A stretch of DNA of 64,000 nt from Przewalskia tangutica (lineage: Eukaryota; Streptophyta; Magnoliopsida; Solanales; Solanaceae): positions 36,201,001 through 36,265,000 of the forward strand of contig CM056726.1 in the NCBI GenBank assembly GCA_029844215.1, read 5' to 3'. The first letter of the stretch is position 1. Each line of letters begins with the position of its first letter. Both the position numbers and the translations under genes were made by a program. Positions 1 to 10,223 of the stretch are shown piece after piece. The notes beneath the pieces were generated by a model that was not told the DNA's origin, ran no database searches, and saw only the letters and a list, made by a program, of their open reading frames with translations.

Positions 1-10
1 TACTTGAGTT

Positions 11-578
11 TGTTTTGCTTGCGGTCGGAAGGGTCACTGCGAGCTGTCAGGCGAGCGGCGCAGATGGTAGGGTCGACTACGGTCTTTTCTTGGTCTTCAT
101 CCCTACGATTACTCGCCCGAGGGCGAGTACTCGTGGACCAAAGTGTCGCGGCAGAGGTCGTGGCGCGGGTCCCAGTTCTAGCGGTCCTCAGAACCGCATT
201 TATGCCTTGTCCAGCCGCCAGGACCAGGAGGCATCGCCGGATGTCGTCACAGGTACCTTATCAGTTTCTTGTTGTGACGTGTATGCCTTGATAGATCCGG
301 GTTCTACTCTGTCCTATATATCTCTCCTTATTGCTAGTAGGATAGGGATATAGCCTGAGTCCATAGACCCTTTTGAGGTAGCTACGCCAGTGGGTGATTC
401 GGTGGTAGCTCGGCGGGTATATAGGGCTTGCCCGGTGACTATATGCAGTCGGCAGACCCTAGCCGACTTGATAGAGTTGGACATGACTGATTTCGATGTG
501 ATCATGGGTATGGATTGTCTAGCTTCTTGCTACGCCAATGTAGACTGCAGGGAGAGAGTGGTGCAGTTCCGTTTCTGA
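11..578 (+). pseudogene. Element A gag zinc-knuckle tail and aspartic protease (broken)
   Basis: The fragment opens with CFACGRKGHC, the first two cysteines and the histidine of a CX2CX4HX4C knuckle. The last cysteine is replaced, so the knuckle is damaged. From about 190 the frame reads into a retropepsin-like domain whose active-site loop is VYALIDPGSTLSYIS, the D-x-G-S/T signature. Near its end comes LDMTDFDVIMGMDCL, the second conserved block of gypsy proteases. A TAG at 351-353 interrupts the domain in frame; the same frame resumes and stops near 578. In an active element this enzyme would cut the Gag-Pol precursor inside the particle. The retroelement identity is certain; the clade is inferred. 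Confidence 0.88.
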
Positions 579-839
579 GGCCGGTTATTGAGTGGGAGGA
601 ACACCGTGTCGGCGGTAGGTTTATTTATTACCTCAAGGCTAGGAAGATGGTGCAGAAGGGGTATATCTACCATCTCATTCGGGTATTTGATCTGAGGTGC
701 GGTGCAGATTTTCATCGATTCGGTAGTCGAGAGTTCCCGGATATGTTTCAGGCGACCTCGGGTATCCTCCCGAGAGGAGATAGAGTTTTGTCGATGTGTT
801 GCGGACACTCGGCTATTTCCATTCCGCCATACTGAGAAT
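579..839 (+). pseudogene. Element A protease-RT connecting region (degenerate)
   Basis: This stretch links the protease to the reverse transcriptase. Scattered words such as EFPDMFQ (near 730-750) resemble the conserved lead-in to gypsy RTs, but the frame changes several times and no continuous domain can be read. Nothing else is visible here. Confidence 0.6.
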
Positions 840-1560
840 GGCACTTTGAGTTGAGATAGTTGAAGGACCGGTGAGAGATTTCTTTGGAGAAAGGGCTTCA
901 TCGAGCCTAGTGTTTCTCCCAGGAAGCGCCGGTATTGTTCGTGAAGAAGAAGGACGGGACGTTGCGCATTTGTGTTGATTACAGGCAGCTGAACAAGGTG
1001 ACTATTAAGAACAGATACCCCCTTCCCAGGATAGATGATTTGTTCGACCAGTTGCAGGGCGCGAGATGTTTCTCCAAGATTGATCTGCGATCGGGCTATC
1101 ATCAGTGCGAGTTAGAGGCGGATGTCCAGATCGCATTTGGACGATGCGCACTATGAGTTCGGGGTTATGTCTTTCGGTTTGACGATGCTCGTGGTATTTA
1201 TGGATTTGATGAACCGAGTGTTCAAGCCAATTTTGGATACGTTTTTGATCGTATTCAGCGATGACATCTTGGTTTATTCTCGCTCGGAGAGTGAGCATGC
1301 GGAGCTTTTGAGGACTGTGCTGAGAGTTCTCCAGGTCCAGCAGTTGTATGCCAAGTTTTCCAAATGTGAGTTTTGGTTAACTTCGGTGGCATTTCTTGGG
1401 CACATTATGGTGATGGTATTCGGGTGGAATCGACCAAGATCGAGCGATCGAGTTGGCCTAGACTCTACTCCGACAGTGCGTAGCTTCGGGCCTTGTAGGT
1501 TACTATCGGAGGTTCGTGGAGAAGTTTGCTTCTATTTGGCACCTTTGACTAAGTGACTCG
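840..1560 (+). pseudogene. Element A reverse transcriptase domain (frameshifted)
   Basis: The first conserved block reads FVKKKDGTLRICVDYRQLNK, then KNRYPLPRIDDLFDQL and FSKIDLRSGYHQ, all classic gypsy RT motifs, in one frame from about 935 to 1140. A frameshift near 1135-1150 moves the rest to another frame: YEFGVMSFGLT, FMDLMNRVF, then the catalytic box FSDDILVYSRS (x-x-D-D) at about 1255-1285, and FLGHIM. Two catalytic aspartates are therefore preserved although the frame is not. The enzyme would copy the element RNA to cDNA, primed by a tRNA. The start of the domain (840-930) is also out of frame. The 190-residue minus-strand ORF over this stretch is only a shadow. Confidence 0.92.
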
Positions 1561-2010
1561 AGCGGCTAAGTTTTAGTGGGCCAGGTGCTTGTGAGCACGG
1601 TTTCCGATTCTTGAAGGAGAGGCGACGACCGCCCGATTCTTACTCTTCGGAGGGCCTGAAGCGGCTATGTAGTGTATTGTGATCGTCGGGCATCGGGCTT
1701 GGATGTGTGTTGATGCAGCAGGTAAGGTTATAGCGTCACGCATCCCGACTTAAGAAGCATGAGGAACTACCCCCATGATTTGGAGTTAGCGGTGATTCAC
1801 GCCAAGATCTGGAGGCACTATTTGTATGAAGTTCATGTGGATATTTACGGACCACAAGAGCCTCGGTATATCTTCACAGAGGAGGTGAACTTACGGCGAG
1901 GCGGTGGTTAGAGTTACTCAAGGATTATGATGTCGATATCTGTACCACCCGGGAAGGCAATGTTGTGGCGGATGCCCTTGTCGTAGGTCGATGAGAGTCT
2001 ATCGGATGTG
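1561..2010 (+). pseudogene. Element A RNase H domain (degenerate)
   Basis: Several pieces of the gypsy RNase H can be read in different frames: SRQLKKHEE (about 1745), DLEL and IWRHYLYEVHVDI (about 1780-1845), a YIFT block (about 1868), and WLELLKDYDVDI near 1905-1940. The final piece resembles the conserved GKANVVADALS ending, which joins RNase H to the integrase linker. The domain would degrade the RNA strand of the RNA-DNA hybrid. Frame changes are too many for any continuous reading, and the first catalytic aspartate is not clearly preserved. Confidence 0.8.
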
Positions 2011-3102
2011 CGGCAGAGGAGGGGCATGGTCGCGAGTTGCATCATTAGCGAGTCTTGGAGTCCGATTGATTGATTACGATAGTAGTGGGGTTCGAGTTCG
2101 AGAGGTTGCGAGTCTTCCATCGTCGAAGAGGTGAAGAGGCAACGATTTGAGGATCCGATTTTGACCGGTATCGTGTCGGCTCTTCGTGAGGAAGGGTCCT
2201 TTTGAGGTAGCACTGGGGGTGCTAAGGTTTGAGGCGAGTTGTGTGTTCGGATATTGCGAGGACTTGGCAAGAGTTCTAGGAAGCACACGGCGGCGTTACT
2301 CTATCCATCCGGTCGACAAAGATGTACCACGACCTTAGATACGTGTATTGGTGGGATGGCCTAAAGAGGGCGTCGCGAGTTTGTTGCTCGATGCCGTGTT
2401 GTCGGCGGTGAAGGTAGAGCACGAGGCACGGTGGGTTATTGCGACGATAGAGATCCCGGCACGGAAGTGGGAGGTGATCAACATGGACTTTATCACGGGA
2501 TTACCTCGCACTCGGAGGAAGCATGATTCTATATGGGTTATCGTCGGCCAGTGTGAAATCAGCCCACTTTCTTCCAAATATGACGACTTTTTCGTGAGGA
2601 TTATGCGGACTTTACATCAGAGATCGTGAGATCGCATGGGGTCCTATTTCTATCATATCGCACGAGAGCCCGGTTTACGGCTAACTGGAGGTATTTCGAG
2701 AAGGATTAGGACGCGAATGAGCCTCGATCGCATTCCACCCTCGAGACGGACGGACAAAGCGGAGCGTACTATCGAACACTTGAGGATATGCTACGAGCCT
2801 GTGTTTTTGACTTCAGGGGTAGCTGGGAGGATCATTTGCCTCTAGTTGAGTTTGCGTATAATAATAGCTACCACTCCAGTATTCAGATGGCGCCTTATGA
2901 GGCCTTGTATGGGAGGAAGTGCAGGTCACCGATAGACTGGTTTGTTGTGGGCGAGTGCGATTAGTGGGACCGGACACAGTTGTGGCGATGGATAAGGTGA
3001 AGCTTATCGAGGCGATTCTTGGACTGAGTCGGCGAAAGTCGTATCACGCATCATCGTCGTCGGCATCTGGAGTTTGAGGTTGATGATTGGGTTTTCCTAA
3101 AG
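2011..3102 (+). pseudogene. Element A integrase, N-terminal and core domains (degenerate)
   Basis: The HHCC zinc-binding end is a scrap (MYHDLR-like word at about 2320, then a WWDG-like word). The catalytic core begins near 2465 with KWEVINMDFITGLPRTRRKH, holding the first catalytic Asp. The second Asp block (SDRxxxFTS) is not readable near 2600-2650. A block resembling the gypsy FHPxTDGQxERT motif, where the catalytic Glu lies, is spread over frames at about 2725-2770. From about 2790 the words WEDHLPLVEFAYNNSYHSS and PYEALYGRKCRSPI are clear. Integrase inserts the cDNA into host DNA, making 5-bp duplications in this group. Confidence 0.88.
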
Positions 3103-3552
3103 GTGTCGCCCATGAAGGGTGTGATGAGATTTGGGAGGAAAGGGAAGCTCAGCCCAAGGTACATTGGGCCTTATCAGATTGTCCGCAGGGTAGGCAAGGT
3201 TGCCTATGAGTTGGATCTGCCGTCCGATCTGGAGGCAGTGCATCCGGTTTTTCATGTTTCTATGCTGATGAGATGTATCGGGGATCCATCTAGAGTGCAC
3301 CCGATTGACGATGTCCAGGTGACCGAGGGTTTATCTTATGAGACGATTCCCATAGAGATACTTGATCGTCAGGTTAGGCGTCTGCGGACGAAGGATGTGG
3401 CTTCCGTCAAGGTCTTATGGCGGAACGAGCACAGAGAGGAGATGACGTGGGAAGCAGAGGAGGACATGAGACAGAAGTATCCTCACTTATTCCCCACACC
3501 TCCAGGTAACTCACTTTCCTACTTGATTTTTTTTATTTTCATATGTACTTAA
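3103..3552 (+). pseudogene. Element A integrase C-terminus with chromodomain-like tail
   Basis: This is the longest uninterrupted coding piece of the element, 149 codons, starting inside the protein rather than at a true start. It opens with the integrase C-terminal module ending in PRYIGPYQIVRRVGK, the GPY/F motif. It continues through DLEAVHPVFHVSML and DRQVRRLRTKDVASVKVLWR to WEAEEDMRQKYPHLF. The last third matches the chromodomain-like tail of plant chromoviruses, which is thought to steer integration to marked chromatin. The stop at 3550-3552 is about 100 bp before the PPT, as usual. It belongs to the same broken polyprotein as the upstream domains. Confidence 0.9.
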
Positions 3553-3629
3553 GTGTTGTATTGAGGCCATGTGTGGCATTTGCAAACTGTTTAAGTTATG
3601 AGGAACTTTATCGTTATCTGTCTTGGGAA

Positions 3630-3666
3630 GGAACATTCGGGACGAATGTTTCTAAGGAGGGGAGAA
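3630..3666 (+). promoter_or_regulatory. Element A polypurine tract with upstream stem-loop
   Basis: A purine run AAGGAGGGGAGAA (3654-3666) ends exactly where the 3' LTR starts with TGTTA, as expected of the primer for plus-strand DNA synthesis. Just upstream is AACATTCGGGACGAATGTT (3632-3650), a 7-bp inverted repeat AACATTC/GAATGTT. The same arrangement stands before the 3' LTR of element B and before every LTR of array D. Confidence 0.85.
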
Positions 3667-4061
3667 TGTTATACCCCGTATTTCCAGAGTATGTATGTGA
3701 GGACGTCGTCTGATTGTGTAAGCCCGAATTATGATTAAGGACGAAATTGTGCACACCCAACGAAAAGAATTGTTTTTCCGACGAAAAATTTTCCGAACCT
3801 TGTAAGGGAATTTTACGTTTTCAAGAATTTATTTATTTTGGATTTTTCCGAGAGATGAAATATTTTGGACCAACGAGAGGGCAACATGTGTCACCCTCAA
3901 GTGGACGGTTTGGTGAGGGAATTCTTGGCACGTTTTTGCCATGTAAAAGGCCTTAAACATTTAGTCCAAGTTTTGCTAGATATTTGTGGAGTAGATAGAT
4001 AAGGTTGCACTTGTCCAAATCTCCACCACACACTTGCTTTAATCTTGGCCTTTGAAGGTCC

Positions 4062-4069
4062 TATAAATA
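4062..4069 (+). promoter_or_regulatory. TATA box of element A LTR
   Basis: TATAAATA followed by a C-run occurs about 395 bp into the LTR, the usual U3 position. The same TATAAATACCCCC setting recurs in the solo LTR of this family and in both LTRs of element B, which supports it as the shared promoter core. Confidence 0.7.
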
Positions 4070-5274
4070 CCCCCCCCCTAAGTTGCAAGAATTCTTCATC
4101 CACTAAACATTTTCCAAGTCTCAAAAACTCCTTCCCCCTCTTGATAGCTTTCGTCCAAACACCTCCCCCCCTCCTTGTGTTCTCGCCGAAACACACCCCC
4201 CTCCTTGGTAGAAAAATCTCTCCAAAGTATTGTTACTATTCCCAAATACCTTAGCCCAAATCCCTTGTAGTATTTCCAAAGTTACCTCTATACTTAGAGC
4301 CCGGAAATACTACTATATTTCTTTTAGTCGCAAAACGAAACCCTAGGATAATCTTCATTGTTGGTTGAAGTAGTAAGTAGAAGTTGTTTAGAACCGTCTA
4401 AGGGTTTCTTGGAGCGAATGGAGCGTCTGAGAATAGGAGCTAAACGTTGTTCAGGATCGACATTTAAACTTGGATAATTTTGGGCTTATCGAGGTAAATA
4501 ATCTTGTCCTTCTATTGTAATTGGAGATTACATACTGTAGTAGTATAGAAATGAGTATAAGATATATAGAAGGATGGTATAAAAGAAGAGAATTGAACTG
4601 TACTTACATGGGTGTATTTACGATGAACTTGTGTAGTTTGTGGTGAAATGCTGCCCAAGTTTCCGTAGAATAAAGAACCTTCTGCTTAGAATATTCTACA
4701 GAGTAGTCTAGACGTTGATAGACGTATTTGACTATTATAGGTTGATACTCTGCGCGCGACATATTCGACTTGGCAGGTGGATTTCGCCGAGGAGGTATGT
4801 GATTCTTCCTATCCTCTTGAGCATGATATTTTTAATATATATATATAGTACGGTAGACGTACGTGTGTTAACTGAACATGGTTTTACTTTGATGTCTTTT
4901 TTACTTGAGTCTAAATAATAAGAATCTTGAAGTATTTCAAAAGAATTATGAATCATTTTTGAAAGAAGAGTAATACTTGGTTTTTAAACTCAAAGCTTAA
5001 GAGTTATACTAACTTTATGGGAAGTTAGGTATAACGACTTAAGAAAGATAAAAGGAACGGTTTACTTATGTGTTTATGAAAGCCTTGTATTGATTTCTGG
5101 GAAGTGTAGTAAGATGGTTTGATAAGTAGACATATTATGATGCTACGTGTGTTAATGTCTTGTAACGTTTGTGTAAAGGGGGTTCCCTTGTTGCGCTTAT
5201 GTTGTTTAACGATAAGCAGTTGTGCTGATATTATATCACTTACACCCCTGACTTGAAATTCCGAGGGTTAGCCG

Positions 5275-5475
5275 CCCCCGATGCGAGGAATACCTTATGC
5301 GGGTCTGTGTGACCTATGCGGAGCTGCGGGAGTTCCACGATGATCACTCCGGGTGTGTTATCCCGATGCGGGTCTATATGGCCTATGCGGTCTGTGTGAC
5401 TATGCGGTGCGAGTCGAGTTGATGCCGGGTTAGCGCCCCGTCGAGGAATACCTCATGCGGACCTAGGTGGTCTAT
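5275..5475 (+). repeat. GAATACCTC-type imperfect repeats in A LTR
   Basis: Three to four imperfect copies of a unit built on GCGAGGAATACCTCATGCGG followed by a CTATGCGG-type word lie here. The same block occurs near the 3' third of each long LTR in the window: 8735-8945, 12180-12420, 27210-27430, 36395-36590, 42228-42410, 48075-48262, 53985-54172 and 63850 onward. Copies differ mostly at CAG/CTG/CCG sites. Confidence 0.75.
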
Positions 5476-6324
5476 GCGACTACGGAGTCGAGAATAGGCT
5501 CGCATAATGATACTATGGGCGATTGGCCTTGCCCGATCATTAGCGGCCTAGAAAAGACCGATTACATTATATCTATTTTGCTCTTGTTTATCTTTGTGAC
5601 ACTATATGCGGTTGAACTGGTTGTATTTGTAAATGGTTTTAAAATACTTTGATTTCATTTCGATTTCTGATTTCGCATACTTAGTACTGTTATCGACCTC
5701 CTTCGGGGGGCTGCGTTCATGCCGCAGGTAAGGGAAAGCAGGTGGTAGATCCTCATTCTTAGGATCCTTACTCTGATGTCAGGAGCTCCATTTCTCCGGA
5801 GGCTCGACTTTTGGTACGACTCTCCCTGGTGTTGTAGATATTTTGTACATTCAGGGTATGGCGGGGCCCTGTCCTGCCATAGTTGTTTATATTCCTAAAG
5901 GTCTGTAGTCCTGTTGTAAAGTTGGGATGTAACTGCCAGACTTGGTACATATATATATGCCGAAAGGCAACTTTTTCTCAAATAAATTGTGTTACATTTT
6001 ACATTTGTTTCATGTCTTGTTTTATTATTCCGCTGATTACTCTGATGTATGTCTACTTGGGTGCCCGGGTAAGGCACCAGTCACGGGCCCGGGATCGGGT
6101 CGTGACAGATGTCCCTTTCTAGGACATTGTGTTCATAACTGCAAGTATAGATAGGCACGACAACGCTCATTCTCAACAAATTGCTTGTTTCAGCTGTTGG
6201 TCATCGCACTCCACTTCTTCGGAGTTGCGTTTTAGGATTCGATAGGTACTACTGTACATATTCCTAGTATTTTGGGTATGGCGGAGCCCTGTACCGACCA
6301 GTTGATGTATTTTGGAGAAACGTT

Positions 6325-6391
6325 GTGAAAAAAGAGTAACACAAGTTTGAAGGAATCCAAACTTGTGTTCGATTTCTAAACTTTTTTCTTC
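6325..6391. repeat. Long imperfect hairpin in the B left flank
   Basis: AACACAAGTTT (6338-6348) and AAACTTGTGTT (6359-6369) are perfect inverted arms around a 10-nt loop. An outer pair, GAAAAAAG and CTTTTTTC, extends the fold. It could be the core of a small MITE or a structured part of the old LTR; no target duplication was found around it. Confidence 0.55.
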
Positions 6392-6441
6392 GATTTCGTG
6401 ATCAATGTGATGAGTTCTTATTGTTTATTTATTTGTGAGTC

Positions 6442-6446
6442 TATCA
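6442..6446. repeat. Left target-site duplication of element B (TATCA)
   Basis: TATCA directly precedes the TG of the 5' LTR, and the same 5 bp directly follows the CA of the 3' LTR at 28064-28068. Five-base duplications are standard for Ty3/gypsy integration. Confidence 0.88.
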
Positions 6447-6663
6447 TGTTACACCCCGTAGTTCCAGGGTATGTATACGAGGACGTACGTACGAGAATAC
6501 GACATTAAAGTTGGAAAGGAAGAAAGATGTGATTTTTTTCGACGGAAAAGTTTCCGGATTTTGTGAAGGAAAAAGGTTCGTTAATGGGAATTGGATTCCC
6601 AGATTTGGTATTCGGACTTTTTGGAATATTTGAGAATTATGGAATTTTATTTCCGGAATTGAT

Positions 6664-6972
6664 CACGTGGGGCCCACGGGGAAAATTTACGGTTTTGTGG
6701 GGCCCACTTTATTTTCGGATTTTTGGCATTACGGATATTTTTCGGAAGATGAAATATTTTGACGAGTAGGGGGCGACACGTGTCACCCCCATGTGGCCAT
6801 GTTGGCCGAATTGGAGAAGGACAAGTGTCCATGGGCGTTGGAAGTGGACAAGTGGCTAGCCACTTGTCCTAATTTTTGTGGTGGACATGTGGTTGGTAGA
6901 ATCCACACCCACATGTCCCCAATCTACACCACACACTTGCCTAGATCTTGGTCCTTGATTTCTCTATAAATA
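6664..6972 (+). promoter_or_regulatory. Putative U3 promoter of element B
   Basis: CACGTG at 6664-6669 overlaps GGGCCCAC (6670-6677). A second GGGCCCAC is at 6710-6717, and the palindrome GACACGTGTC at 6775-6784. TATAAATA follows at 6965-6972. CACGTG is the G-box/ABRE core bound by bZIP and bHLH factors, and GGNCCCAC is the class I TCP site. The same set stands in the 3' LTR (TATA at 25415-25422) and in array D. The motifs are seen; function is inferred. Confidence 0.6.
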
Positions 6973-8734
6973 CCCCCCTTAAGTGCAAGACTTTATTCAT
7001 CCCACACTTGAAATATTTTCCAAGGCAAAATTCTCCCTCCCTTCTAAGGTGTTCTCGTCCAAACCCCCTCCTTTGTGTAGAAAAATCCTTCAAGTGTTGT
7101 TATTATCCCAAATACCTTAGCCTTGTAATCCCTTGTAGTATTCCAAAGTTATCTATATACTAAGAGCCCGGAAATACCACTTTATTCCAATAGTCACAAA
7201 GTGAAACCCTAGGAAAATCTTCATAGATGGATGAAGTGTTAAGAGAAGTTGGTTAAAAGCTTCTAAGGGTTGCTTGGAGCGGGTTGGAGCGTAAGGAAGT
7301 GGAGCTAAACATTGCTCAGGATCGACTTATAAAACTTGGATAATTTTGGGCTTATCGAGGTAATGATCTTTATCCCCCTATTGTAATTGGAGATTACATG
7401 TTGTAGTAATGTATAATTGAGTATATGATTTATGGAAGGATGATTAAAAAGAATTGAATCAGATTTACATTGACTGTATTCTGATAGACTTGTAGTATTA
7501 TTGTGGGGCGAATTGTACACGTCAGGTTAGGCGTGTAATCCTCCGAGTTGTTGACTTGGTAGCGGGCCTTGATAGTGGAGGTTATTTATGTGGTTACGGG
7601 GAGAGTCTGCCGAATTTTCCGTAGAATATGGAACCTTGTACTTAGAAATATTCTACGAAAGGATCTAGAAGTTAATAAACGTTTTATGGCCATTATAGGT
7701 TGAAGTCCTACGAGTAGCGTATTCTACTTGAAGGGTGGAAAAGGCTAGCAGGGTTATAGTACTTTGGAGCATTTTGCTAATTGTCGATAATCGTCGCGAG
7801 GTATGTGAACCTCTTCCTATCCTTTCTAGCATGATTGTTGTGAAATATATATAGTGCGGTAGACGCACGTGTGTTTAAAGGAATTTGATTTTCCTTTTGT
7901 GTCCTTGACTTGATTCCAAAGTTAAGTGACTTGTTATGAAATAATAAGGACTTGAATTATGTTAAAAAGTTGTAAAACCTCATTCATGAGTAATGGGTGT
8001 GTGGTCTTTTAAAGAATAAAGTTATCTTGATTTCGAAAATGAGAATAGTTGTCCTTGGTTGGTTTAAAACATAAAGTGTTATAATAGCTTTATGGGAAGT
8101 TATTTATAACGACTTTATGAAAACAAAAGAATGGTTTTATCATTGGACTTAAAATGATAACTTGACATTTTAAAAGTTGGAGGTTGGTTTCCTTAAAAGA
8201 TATGATTTAAAGATTAGGAGACTGATTTTTGAAAGTAAAGAGACTTGACTTATAAACAACTTGATTTTGGGAAAGAAGTAACTTGATTTAAAGGTATATG
8301 TTACTTGTTTTTAAAGAGTAAGACACTTGGTTTAAAAGTATATTGCTACTTGACTTTAAAAGGAAAAAGTGTCTTTGTTTTAAAGGAAGGCATGGTTTTG
8401 TCTTAAAATGGTTTAAAGGGAAGGCATGCTTTTGTCTTAAGATTGGTTTAAAAAGAAGGTATGGAAATTGTTTTGGTTTACTTAAAAGATAGTTACTCTA
8501 TTTTGATACTACGGGTATCGTGTGACTTTTGTGTGAGTAACTTGACTATGTTGGCTTGTGATAGCCTTGTAATACTTTCTTGTTGGTTTGATAAGTAAAC
8601 ATGTTATGATGCTACGTGTGTTAGTGTCTTGTGACGTTTGTGTAAGGGGGTTTTCTTGTTGTGCTTACGTTGTTTAACGATAAGCAGTTATGCTTGTATT
8701 ATATCACTTACCCCCCTGACTTGTTATGCCGGGT

Positions 8735-8945
8735 TAGCGCCCCGTCGCGAGAATACCTCATGCGGGTCCACGGGACCTATGCGAGTGCGGGATTCGTGAT
8801 GATCACTCCGGGTGTGTTACGCCGATGCGAGGAATACCTCATGCGGTCCATGTGACTATGCGGACTGCGGGAGTCCAGGTTGATGCCGAGGGTTAGCTAC
8901 CCCCGATGCGATGAATACCTCTTGCGGACCTAGGTGGTCTATTCG
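8735..8945 (+). repeat. GAATACCTC-type repeats in B 5' LTR
   Basis: Three imperfect units around GCGAGGAATACCTCATGCGG. The counterpart in the 3' LTR is at 27210-27430. Insertions, losses and CAG/CGA-like swaps separate the copies. Confidence 0.75.
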
Positions 8946-9592
8946 GACTACGGAAGTTCCAGGATTAGGCTCGCATAATGATACTATGGGCGATTGGCCT
9001 TGCTTCGATCATTAGCGGCCTAGAAAAGACCAGTTATGTTATATCTATTTTTGCTCTTGTTATGATGTGGCACTATGTGCGGTTAAATTGATTGTTCGTA
9101 CGTATTTGTAATTGGTTTTAAAATGTTATGATTTTATTTCAATACTTTACAGTTTCACATACTTGGTACCTGTTATCTCGACCTCCTTCGAAGTGCGTTA
9201 ATCTTGGTGAGGTACACGGTTGTCGATCCTCGCTCATAGGATCACGATTCAGCGTTTTAGGAAGCTCCGTTTCTCCGAGGCTTATCTTTTCGTATAGTCC
9301 ACATCGTTGTAGGTACTTACATTCGGGGTATGGCGGGCCCCGTCCGTCGTAGTTGTGGTTATATTCTTAGAAGTGCAGTAATCTTGTTGTGGCGGGGGTT
9401 TGTAAAGGGATGTATCGCTTGTGTTTAATCATTTTTATATATATGCAGAAAGGTGACCGTTTTGGTTAGCCTATTTTTCTTATTGTATATCTTGTTTCAT
9501 GTGTAAGTTTTTATTTCCGCTGATTTTCTCTGATGTTGTATCACTAGGGTGCCCGGGGTAAGGCACCAGTCATGGGCAGGGTGGTCGTGACA

Positions 9593-9799
9593 AAAGTGGT
9601 ATCGAGCGATTAATCCTCGAAAAGTGTCTACAGACCGTATCTAGTAGAGTCTTGATTATCGGCGTGTTGTGCACCACACCTATAATCAGGAGGCTGCAGG
9701 ATATTTAGGATTGGTTTCCATTCTTCTCACTCTGAGATCGTGCCTTAGAGCTGTGCTATAGGTTGGACTCCCTCTGGCATATTCGTTTGTGCTAGTTAT
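9593..9799 (+). other. Element B leader with primer-binding site
   Basis: Four bases after the LTR comes TGGTATCGAGC (9597-9607). It matches the complement of the initiator-Met tRNA 3' end (TGGTATCAGAGC) except for the CAG/CGA-type difference seen throughout the window. The leader then runs to 9799, where the solo LTR interrupts it. It resumes at 21774 immediately before the gag ATG. Similar leaders of about 200 bp occur in the four D units. Confidence 0.8.
9795..9799. repeat. Left target duplication of the solo A-type LTR (GTTAT)
   Basis: GTTAT precedes TGTTATACC and recurs at 21774-21778 directly after the closing TGACA. The right copy includes the first two bases of the gag ATG of element B. 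Confidence 0.88.
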
Positions 9800-10170
9800 T
9801 GTTATACCCCGTATTTCCAGAGTATGTACGTGAGGGCGTACGTATAAAAGTTTAAGCCTTAAGTTAGGCAAGGACCGAAAATTTTGTTCACAACTACCGA
9901 AAAGAATCGTTTTTCGACGAAACGTTTTACAAAACTTGCGAAGGGAAAATTACGGTTATGTCATTTATAATTTTTGCGGATTTTTCCGAGAGATGAAATA
10001 GTTTGGACCAAAGAGAGGGCGACACTTGTCACCCTCAAGTGGACGGTTGTGGTGGCCGAGAGTGTGCACGTTTTGTGCAATGTTTTGTGCCTAAAACATG
10101 GGTCAATGTTTGTGAGGGATTTGTGGAGTAGGGTTAGGGTGCACTTGGGCAAGTCTTGACCCTCCACTTG

Positions 10171-10223
10171 CCCCCCCCCCCCCCCACTTGGCTTGATCTT
10201 GTCCATTGGTTTCTCTATAAATA
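10171..10223 (+). promoter_or_regulatory. C-run and TATA box in the solo LTR
   Basis: A C15 run (10171-10185) precedes TATAAATA at 10216-10223, about 420 bp into the LTR. The TATA context (TTTCTCTATAAATACCCCCC) equals that of element B. Runs of C this long are often miscounted in reads. Confidence 0.6.

Larger units (their letters stand above)
1..6107 (+). mobile_element. Element A: 3' part of a Ty3/gypsy chromovirus LTR retrotransposon
   Basis: Pol domain remnants lie in the order protease, RT, RNase H, integrase, chromodomain-like tail (1-3552). They are followed by a polypurine tract and a 3' LTR of about 2.4 kb. The protease-RT-RH-IN order is that of Ty3/gypsy, and the chromodomain-like end marks a chromovirus. 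The long LTR and the wording of the tail (LDRQVRRLRTK, VLWRN, WEAEEDM) point to the Tekay/Del clade, which is inference. The 5' LTR and most of gag lie before the window. Numerous frameshifts and in-frame stops make this copy non-coding as given, although some of the indels may be base-calling errors (see findings). Confidence 0.93.
3667..6107 (+). repeat. Element A 3' LTR (about 2.44 kb)
   Basis: The LTR begins TGTTATACCCCG directly after the PPT and ends GGTCGTGACA, so it has TGT...ACA termini. It carries a TATA box, AT-rich repeats with a TTAAGAGACTTGA-like theme, GAATACCTC-type repeats (about 5280-5470) and a GTGCC/GGCAC stem-loop near its end (6061-6078). It is closely related to the solo LTR at 9800-21773 and more distantly to the B, D, E and F LTRs. 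It lacks some interior sequence found in the longer relatives. The matching 5' LTR lies outside the window. Confidence 0.9.
6108..6446. other. Left flank of element B: old LTR-like fragment(s)
   Basis: No coding potential is convincing. The stretch from about 6195 to 6310 includes TTCTTCGGAG and GGGTATGGCGGAGCCCTGT, which resemble the U5-proximal part of the chromovirus LTRs in this window. It is therefore probably a diverged LTR scrap. The last 40 bp joined to the DNA after element B at 28069 read as one continuous sequence with one copy of TATCA, so this is the left side of B's insertion site. Confidence 0.5.
6447..9592 (+). repeat. Element B 5' LTR
   Basis: Starts TGTTACACCCCGTAG and ends GGTCGTGACA. 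Order of visible parts: G-box and GGNCCCAC motifs (6664-6784), TATA box (6965), an AT-rich stretch of TTAAGAGACTTGA/TACTTGATTTAAAGG-like imperfect repeats (about 7900-8500), GAATACCTC-type repeats (8735-8945), and a GTGCC-type stem-loop just before the end. It is collinear with the 3' copy at 24899-28063. Most visible differences lie at C/G-rich CHG words. Confidence 0.93.

Noticed and set aside
530..1102. 190-codon minus-strand ORF at the start of the window
   Set aside because: Antisense shadow of the RT region, whose plus-strand motifs are unmistakable.
5768..6154. Short ORFs spanning the A LTR end
   Set aside because: They cross the LTR boundary into flanking DNA and have no conserved domain.
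9593..9799. tRNA gene suggested by the TGGTATC word
   Set aside because: The match is to the complement of a tRNA 3' end, placed right after an LTR; it is a primer-binding site and no cloverleaf is present.
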